A DNA stretch of 45,653 nt. Origin: Candidatus Rifleibacteriota bacterium. GTDB taxonomy: Bacteria > Muiribacteriota > Ozemobacteria > Ozemobacterales > Ozemobacteraceae. The notes beneath the pieces were generated by a model, which ran no database searches, was not told the DNA's origin, and saw only the letters and a list, made by a program, of their open reading frames with translations. The stretch covers positions 1 through 45,653 of the forward strand of contig JADFYG010000052.1 in assembly GCA_015233155.1 (NCBI GenBank). The letters run 5' to 3'. Positions 41,001-45,653 of the stretch are shown piece by piece. The position numbers and the translations under genes were made by a program. Numbering within the stretch: position 1 is the first letter of the stretch; every line of letters begins with the position of its first letter.

Positions 41001-42254
41001 ATGAATACATCTTTATTGCAGCAAGTCATTCTTTTCCATCCAACCGGAAACCAATTCGTAAGAGCTCTCCTGGCAGCTCTGTTTGAACACGGGCTTTTGG
41101 CGGAATTTTTCACTACTATAACTCCGCCGGCTTCGATCATCCCTTTTATTCCTGCCTCCATCAAAGAGAAGCTGAACAGACGAAGCTTCCCGATCCCGTC
41201 TGCCAGAATTACCCGCTTCCCTTTAAGAGAAACACTGCGTCTTGTTGCAGGTGCTGTGGGTTTTTCCAGAATAATTGAACCGGAAACAGGTTTCGCCTGT
41301 TTTGACCAAGTCGCCCAATCTTTCGACCGACTGGTTTCTAAAAAAATTCGAGATAACTGGGCCGGCAAAATAGCTTGGGTTTACGGTTATGAAGACTCCG
41401 CTTTACAAACATTCCATGAAGCTCGAAAACTCAATATTCAATGTGCATACGATCTTCCCATAGCATATTGGAAGACTTCACGAGCTCTCCTGGAAGAAGA
41501 ATGCTCCCGATACCCCGCCTGGAAAGACACGATGAGAGGGGCGTTCGATTCGCAAAAAAAATGTGAACGGAAAGACGGCGAACTAGATTTGGCAGACCTG
41601 ATTATATGTCCAAGTATATTTGTCCTGGAGACGTTACCAGAAAATGTTCGCAAAACCAAACCCTGCATCGTTGTTCCCTTCGGATCTCCCGAGAATATTT
41701 TTCAGAAACGAAATCCGTATTCAAACAATTTTCATGAACCATTGAGGGTGCTATTCGCCGGAACCATGACTCAAAGAAAGGGGCTGGCCGACGTCTTCCA
41801 GGCAATGAAACTACTGAAACGCAAAGATGTTAGTCTGACAGTCATTGGAACGCCATGCGCACCCCTGGAATTCTATTACCACCAATATCCTGACTTTCAT
41901 TTTGAGCCATCACGCCCACATAATCAGGTTCTTCAGTTGATGTCTTCTCACGACGTCTTTCTTCTGCCATCCATCGTTGAAGGCAGGGCTTTGGTTCAAC
42001 AGGAAGCGATGATGCAAGGACTGCCGGTTGTTGCTACCGTTAACGCAGGTGCATCAGACATTATCGAAAATGAAAAAACTGGATTCATAGTCCCGATTCG
42101 CCATCCGGAAATCATCGCGAAAAAACTTGACTGGATGGCCGATCATCGCGAGAAGGTCAAAGAAATGGGATTTGCAGCACATCTGGCTGCATCAAGACTC
42201 ACCTGGAGTATTTACGCAAAAAAAATTATCGCAACCCTTAAGACCAGCATTTGA
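41001..42254 (+). CDS. Family 4 glycosyltransferase (GT-B)
   Basis: A 417-residue GT-B fold transferase. The C-terminal nucleotide-sugar domain is clear: VLFAGTMTQRKGLADVFQAM, DVFLLPSIVEGRALVQQEAMMQGLPVVAT, the latter with the EGxxxxxxEA motif of retaining GT4 enzymes, and ASDIIENEKTGFIVP. The N-terminal domain is more divergent, as usual, and opens with QQVILFHPTGNQFVRAL. GGAGAA lies about 7 bases before the ATG. The gene is divergent from the transketolase operon and ends 52 bases from the convergent ligase-like gene. A cytoplasmic retaining transferase is expected; the sugar is unknown. Confidence 0.92.
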   Translation: MNTSLLQQVILFHPTGNQFVRALLAALFEHGLLAEFFTTITPPASIIPFIPASIKEKLNRRSFPIPSARITRFPLRETLRLVAGAVGFSRIIEPETGFACFDQVAQSFDRLVSKKIRDNWAGKIAWVYGYEDSALQTFHEARKLNIQCAYDLPIAYWKTSRALLEEECSRYPAWKDTMRGAFDSQKKCERKDGELDLADLIICPSIFVLETLPENVRKTKPCIVVPFGSPENIFQKRNPYSNNFHEPLRVLFAGTMTQRKGLADVFQAMKLLKRKDVSLTVIGTPCAPLEFYYHQYPDFHFEPSRPHNQVLQLMSSHDVFLLPSIVEGRALVQQEAMMQGLPVVATVNAGASDIIENEKTGFIVPIRHPEIIAKKLDWMADHREKVKEMGFAAHLAASRLTWSIYAKKIIATLKTSI

Positions 42255-42306
42255 AAACAAACGTAGCGTCTCTCGCATCAACAAGATTCTGTCTCTTCAG
42301 TCCAGC

Positions 42307-43683
42307 TCAACTTGATTTTTTGCTCATTGCGATTTTACTTGAGGCCATACATAAACCCGAAAAAATCCACCCATAGCCATTTCCCGCACCCTGGCCAATT
42401 AATTGCCCATTGAACATGACGACGGCGACAAAACCAAAAAGATACAGGGGAAGTGGATTGTTTGAAGAACGTGTAGCAAAAACTGCTTCCCGTCCCATAA
42501 CCCAGACGAAGGCGACTCTTAACACGATGAAGGCGAGCCCCAGAAATGGTCCAAGGTCTATAATATGACGGCTCCACTCTCCCTCCGCGATAACTCCACC
42601 AAATCCCATTCCCGCATTCCCGCCCGTGCCCAGGCCATAGCCAAAAACGGGGGCAATAAACATAGCATACCATGCCCCTTCTATGTCACCCCAGGGTCGC
42701 AGAACTATCTCTCCTATCGAAAGATAACCAGTATTTTCAGATGACAAAGATACGACACGCGCAGCCAGGGTCTCAAATTGCGTCGTATAAAAAGAAACGA
42801 TTATCCAGGCTCCCACCATGACTATGAGAATAGGAAAAACGAAAGCCCTCATCGATTCTCGTCGCCGTAACCAAAATAAGCTTGAAAGCTGCGTAAACAA
42901 CAAAACAATAAACGCAAGAACAAACGCAGAGCGACTACCGCTTACCCCAATCATGGAAATGATTGCCACGGACGCAAGCACAAGAACAATCCGTCCGACC
43001 GGCCTTTCTTTTGGGGGAAGGATCCATGAGGACAAAAGCATTGCCAGGGAGCTTCCGATGAACATAACCTGACCGGTGATCGAAGTGAAAGTGCCTTGCG
43101 CCCGTACCATTCCTCCCGTGAGCATACTGTAAAATATTTCTCCCGGGGCACTCCCAAAGCCTTGATTAATTGGATCAGAACTGGGTGCTAAAGACTGGTG
43201 GAAAACCAAATAAGAAACCGGAATGGTTAACCAAAGTGATATCCTGATAATCAACTCAAAATCTTTTTTTTGAAAAACATCCCGAATGATGAAAATTAAT
43301 GGAATGTACAAGAAATAGCTCCGCCAACCATACACTGCAAACAACAATGAGCTCCAATCAAGAGAGGTTTGAATAATGGGTAACAGTAGACTGAAGACTG
43401 CCAAATTCATTGAAAAAGAAAGAAGTCTCGATGAATTCCTCTTGATGAGATGACCCCAACTCAAAAAATATATCAATAGTACAAACGGATCTCTGATAAA
43501 AAAGATAAACTTATTGCCTTCAGGCCACACCCACTTCCGCAAAGCGCCTTCGAAAATCAACAAAAAATAAATTAAAAAAACCAGACGAACGATCGTTCGT
43601 CGCCGACTTTCGGGCAACGGAGAATACTGGTGTTCATTATTCATGGGTTCCATTGTCACCTGTTTCCCTGGTATCACTGCCAT
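42307..43683 (-). CDS. O-antigen ligase/polymerase-like membrane protein
   Basis: A 458-residue membrane protein with about 11-12 helices. SGSRSAFVLAFIVLLFTQL, a large periplasmic loop, and FGYGLGTGG after it are the usual marks of the Wzy_C/O-antigen ligase superfamily. It should join finished glycan to lipid A core (ligase) or polymerise repeat units (Wzy); the two cannot be told apart by sequence here. Since Wzm/Wzt is present and polymerisation would then be cytoplasmic, a ligase role is favoured, but this is inference. AAGAGG lies 9 bases before the ATG. It is transcribed alone on the minus strand between two plus-strand genes. Confidence 0.82.
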   Translation of the reverse strand: MAVIPGKQVTMEPMNNEHQYSPLPESRRRTIVRLVFLIYFLLIFEGALRKWVWPEGNKFIFFIRDPFVLLIYFLSWGHLIKRNSSRLLSFSMNLAVFSLLLPIIQTSLDWSSLLFAVYGWRSYFLYIPLIFIIRDVFQKKDFELIIRISLWLTIPVSYLVFHQSLAPSSDPINQGFGSAPGEIFYSMLTGGMVRAQGTFTSITGQVMFIGSSLAMLLSSWILPPKERPVGRIVLVLASVAIISMIGVSGSRSAFVLAFIVLLFTQLSSLFWLRRRESMRAFVFPILIVMVGAWIIVSFYTTQFETLAARVVSLSSENTGYLSIGEIVLRPWGDIEGAWYAMFIAPVFGYGLGTGGNAGMGFGGVIAEGEWSRHIIDLGPFLGLAFIVLRVAFVWVMGREAVFATRSSNNPLPLYLFGFVAVVMFNGQLIGQGAGNGYGWIFSGLCMASSKIAMSKKSS

Positions 43684-43820
43684 GCGTATAAACCTCTTGT
43701 AACTTGCCTCATGCTAAACAACACGACTCGAATATTAACACATCTCTTTCGACTTTGCTCAGGGTTCAAAGCAAGTATTCGCAACTCTTCATTGCCCCCT
43801 CGCAATTAACGTTTCCATGC

Positions 43821-43846
43821 GCATGGGATGAGCATGGGATGAGCAT
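43821..43846 (+). repeat. Short tandem repeat, 2.4 copies of an 11-base unit
   Basis: The unit GCATGGGATGA occurs at 43821-43831 and 43832-43842, and its first four bases follow at 43843-43846. The copies are perfect. It lies about 90 bases upstream of the -35 box of the methyltransferase promoter. An 11-base unit is close to one helical turn, so it would present the same face twice. Confidence 0.8.
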
Positions 43847-43902
43847 TGCCCTATCATGGCTCGAAATTGTTAAACATTGCAATGCAAATTATTTTTCAAA
43901 TG

Positions 43903-43927
43903 CTGTCCCGATTTTGGGGCCGGACAG
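43903..43927. promoter_or_regulatory. Inverted repeat CTGTCC/GGACAG, candidate operator
   Basis: Perfect 6-base arms at 43903-43908 and 43922-43927 are separated by 13 bases and end 5 bases before the -35 box at 43933. Position and symmetry fit a dimeric activator site. No regulator gene is visible in the window. Confidence 0.4.
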
Positions 43928-43932
43928 TCTAT

Positions 43933-43961
43933 TTGACATATCTCTGATGAGACCGTATGAT
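43933..43961 (+). promoter_or_regulatory. Strong sigma-70-like promoter upstream of methyltransferase
   Basis: A perfect TTGACA (43933-43938) and TATGAT (43956-43961, 5 of 6) are exactly 17 bases apart. The predicted transcript starts near 43968, giving a leader of about 50 bases before the methyltransferase ATG at 44020. This is the best promoter match in the window. Confidence 0.7.
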
Positions 43962-44019
43962 CACCAAATCAATAGATTTTTGTGTCGAGGAGCAGTTTCG
44001 AGATTTATGGGTATGACTC

Positions 44020-44760
44020 ATGAATGATCTGAAAGAAGTCGCCTGGGGATATGATCAATTGGGCGATGATTGGTATTTTGAGGCTCAGTTTACCCGATTC
44101 GAAAAGATCGGGAAGGTTTTGCATAAATACTACAATGGAGGAAAATTTCTTGATGTTGGTGGCCTCTCAGGAAGAATAGGCCGTCATTATATCTCCTCTG
44201 CGGGAATCCCAATGAGTTCATACTACATATCTGATTTTGCCCCAGGAAAGCTTGCTGATGCAGAGAAAGTCGGTTTCAACACCATTTTTTGGGAAATCGG
44301 AAAAGCAGATCCTTTACCTGAATATTTTTTTGATCTTTGCCTCTGCGCTGAGGTAATCGAACATATCTTCGACACGGAGAGCTTGCTTCATTCTCTTCAC
44401 AAGACACTCAAGACCGGCGGTCATCTCTTTTTGACCACACCCAACCTTGTCCAATGGAGAAACCGTTTTCGAATGTTGTTCGGGAAAAGTCCCTTCCACG
44501 GAAACGCTCCCTCAATACACACCCACCTTGATCCATTTTTAAGTTACGAGCATATTCGGATCTGTGTGCTCGAGGAATGGATTCATCTGTTGCGAACCTG
44601 TGGTTTTCGCATTGTCGAAACGGTCGGTTTATATTCACGAACAGCCCACGACACGCACTTCCTGGGTCGTGTATCACGACTCATTGATCGCTTCTTCGAA
44701 AGATTTCCATCCATGAGTGTTCACGTAGGCATCATCGCGCAGAAAACTGGTAACCCCTGA
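44020..44760 (+). CDS. Class I SAM-dependent methyltransferase
   Basis: A 246-residue methyltransferase. The SAM loop is KFLDVGGLSGRIGRHY (about 42-57), unusual in having VGGLSG in place of IGCGxG. The later motifs FDLCLCAEVIEHIFDTESLLHSLHK and TLKTGGHLFLTTPN are normal for the UbiE-like group. The start must be the ATG at 44020, since an in-frame stop lies two codons before it. No good ribosome site precedes it, but a short frame ending MGMTHE overlaps its start by eight bases, so coupled translation from a leader peptide is possible. A GT4 gene follows 162 bases later. The substrate is unknown. Confidence 0.87.
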   Translation: MNDLKEVAWGYDQLGDDWYFEAQFTRFEKIGKVLHKYYNGGKFLDVGGLSGRIGRHYISSAGIPMSSYYISDFAPGKLADAEKVGFNTIFWEIGKADPLPEYFFDLCLCAEVIEHIFDTESLLHSLHKTLKTGGHLFLTTPNLVQWRNRFRMLFGKSPFHGNAPSIHTHLDPFLSYEHIRICVLEEWIHLLRTCGFRIVETVGLYSRTAHDTHFLGRVSRLIDRFFERFPSMSVHVGIIAQKTGNP

Positions 44761-44848
44761 GGGAAGGCGATCAGATTCAGTCGCCGCGTGGCAGGTTTTC
44801 GTGATATCGAAGCTTGGGCTTAGCGCAGTCCGTCGCCGATCCTGATAT

Positions 44849-44919
44849 TGTGATTAGGATATTTGCTCATGAACGTGGCGAAAACTTTAAGTGCCATGTC
44901 TGTGATTAGGAAATGAACG
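44849..44919 (+). repeat. Direct repeat of TGTGATTAGGA and ATGAACG before the last gene
   Basis: TGTGATTAGGA occurs at 44849-44859 and 44901-44911, each followed by ATGAACG (44869-44875 and 44913-44919). The second copy holds the region just upstream of the GT4 start at 44923. The first copy has 9 extra bases between the two blocks. It may be a small local duplication or a two-site operator. Confidence 0.55.
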
Positions 44920-44922
44920 AAT

Positions 44923-45653
44923 ATGAAAATTATGTTTATTGGGGGCGACCTCTTTGGAGACGGAGGTGTTGCTGATTATGCCAAACTTCTTTCCGAAGCG
45001 GTCCAAGAATTAGGCCATAAAACATTTATTCTTTCATTATTCCGACATGACAATGCAGATTCCGCCCCTCCATTTACCCCTTGTTCAACGGATTTTTTGA
45101 ATATTTCCGAAACAGCCACATGGAATGAAAGAATAAAATCCGGCAGAGACGCAATCCGTAGATTCAAACCGGATGTAATCAGCATGCAGTTTGTTCCTTT
45201 TTCGTATCAAAAAAAAGGAATTCTTCACGGAGAAGTGGGAAAAAATATATCGGAATTGCTGTCTCATATACCATTGCATATATTTTTTCATGAACTACAT
45301 GCAGGACTTCGCCCCAGTTTAACTTGTGGATATTTTTGGTTGGGATTATTTCAGCGAATGTTCTTCAAACGTTTTATTCTAAAATTGAACCCAATGCTTC
45401 TCCATACCAATTCTTCAATATACATATATTACACAAAAAAAATGGGACTTAATGTAAAAAAGCTGGATTTATTCGGAAATATAAAGGTTGAAAAGCCAGA
45501 TAGAAATGTTATTTTTAAACTTTTTGCCGATAGAAATATCCCGATCGATTCGCAAACTCGCAACTCGTTTATATTAATGGGATTCTTTGGAGGTATTCAA
45601 AATCTTGCACCAATTGAATTGTTTCTGCAACAACTCAAGTCCGTCAAAGACAA
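44923..45653 (+). CDS. GT4/GT-B-type glycosyltransferase, C-terminus cut by window edge
   Basis: The right edge cuts this gene; 243 codons are visible from the ATG at 44923. The N-terminus reads MKIMFIGGDLFGDGGVADYAKLL, which matches the Gly-rich donor or acceptor loop at the start of GT-B (GT4-like) transferases. The segments PDVISMQFVPFSY, PLHIFFHELHAG and NPMLLHTNSSIY follow the usual order of the N-terminal Rossmann domain, with FFHE and HTNSS at the expected places. The nucleotide-sugar domain, with its EGxxxxxxEA motif, would lie outside the window. TTAGGAA lies about 12 bases before the ATG. The sequence is AT-rich relative to the ligase-like gene. Confidence 0.82.
   Translation, partial: MKIMFIGGDLFGDGGVADYAKLLSEAVQELGHKTFILSLFRHDNADSAPPFTPCSTDFLNISETATWNERIKSGRDAIRRFKPDVISMQFVPFSYQKKGILHGEVGKNISELLSHIPLHIFFHELHAGLRPSLTCGYFWLGLFQRMFFKRFILKLNPMLLHTNSSIYIYYTKKMGLNVKKLDLFGNIKVEKPDRNVIFKLFADRNIPIDSQTRNSFILMGFFGGIQNLAPIELFLQQLKSVKD

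Larger units (their letters stand above)
43684..44019. other. 336-base gene-free region with promoter, inverted repeat and short tandem repeat
   Basis: This gap separates the divergent ligase-like and methyltransferase genes. An open frame of 107 codons (43704-44027, plus) crosses most of it, but its codon use and lack of a start site argue against a gene. The gap holds a short tandem repeat (43821-43846), an inverted repeat (43903-43927) and a strong promoter (43933-43961), listed separately. Confidence 0.6.

Noticed and set aside
43704..44027. 107-codon open frame on the plus strand in the gap before the methyltransferase
   Set aside because: No ribosome site, no recognisable motif, and it crosses a tandem repeat and the promoter. 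Only its last few codons could serve as a leader peptide.
1..45653. RfaH ops or JUMPstart element, CRISPR repeats, tRNA genes, insertion sequences
   Set aside because: I looked for GGCGGTAG-type ops sites, regularly spaced repeats, tRNA-like cloverleafs and transposase motifs and found none that stand up; one GGCGGTA near 9753 lies inside the SGNH coding region.

Overview
This 45.6 kb window looks like one large gene cluster for a cell-surface polysaccharide (LPS O-antigen or capsule type). I count 38 protein genes, two of them cut by the window edges. Almost all fall into sugar-polymer classes: glycosyltransferases (GT2, GT4, GT11, GT14, GT61), multi-spanning GT-C-like membrane transferases, SAM methyltransferases, modifying enzymes, an ABC exporter and an O-antigen ligase-like protein. 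I see no tRNA, rRNA, CRISPR array or insertion sequence. The exporter with a long-tailed ATPase, the ligase-like protein and the GtrB-like enzymes point to a Gram-negative-type envelope. Strong AGGAGG-type ribosome sites and sigma-70-like promoters are present. Two cobalamin-type radical SAM enzymes and a SPASM radical SAM protein would suit an anaerobic or uncultured lineage, but I cannot name the phylum.

Layout. (A) 1-10917, minus strand: an SGNH hydrolase, carbamoyltransferase, SxtJ-like and DUF5989-like cassette, then a methyltransferase, GT14, a GT-C protein, FkbM, GT61, GT2 and a second FkbM cut by the left edge. (B) 11169-13055, plus strand: a WaaE-like GT2 and a radical SAM/SPASM protein. 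(C) 13088-28162, minus strand: a sugar methyltransferase, two tandem duplicated YfhO-like membrane proteins, a GtrB/CsbB-like GT2, an unrecognised 559-residue protein, an asparagine-synthase-like amidotransferase, two B12-binding radical SAM enzymes, a hexapeptide acyltransferase and a methyltransferase with a zinc ribbon. Many neighbours overlap by 4 bases. (D) 28414-35102, plus strand: Wzm and Wzt, a methyltransferase, a GT11 fucosyltransferase, a second amidotransferase and a GT2. (E) 35117-40709, minus strand: a split transketolase, a second GtrB-like GT2, a methyltransferase and a GT-C protein. (F) 41001-45653: a GT4, the ligase-like protein (minus), a methyltransferase and a GT4 cut by the right edge.

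How it may work (inference). Cytoplasmic GT2, GT4, GT11, GT14 and GT61 enzymes build the chain. Methyl, carbamoyl, acyl and amide groups are added. Wzm/Wzt exports the chain and the Wzt tail may read a terminal cap. The ligase-like protein attaches or polymerises it. Two GtrB-like enzymes, each beside GT-C-like proteins, may add side-branch sugars on the outer face from lipid-phosphate donors. No nucleotide-sugar synthesis gene, initiating phosphosugar transferase or GtrA-type flippase is visible, so those must lie elsewhere. The most noteworthy points are the GtrB plus duplicated YfhO-like module, the cobalamin radical SAM operon, the 559-residue protein coupled to GtrB and the amidotransferase, the split transketolase, and a wzm promoter whose predicted start falls on the start codon.
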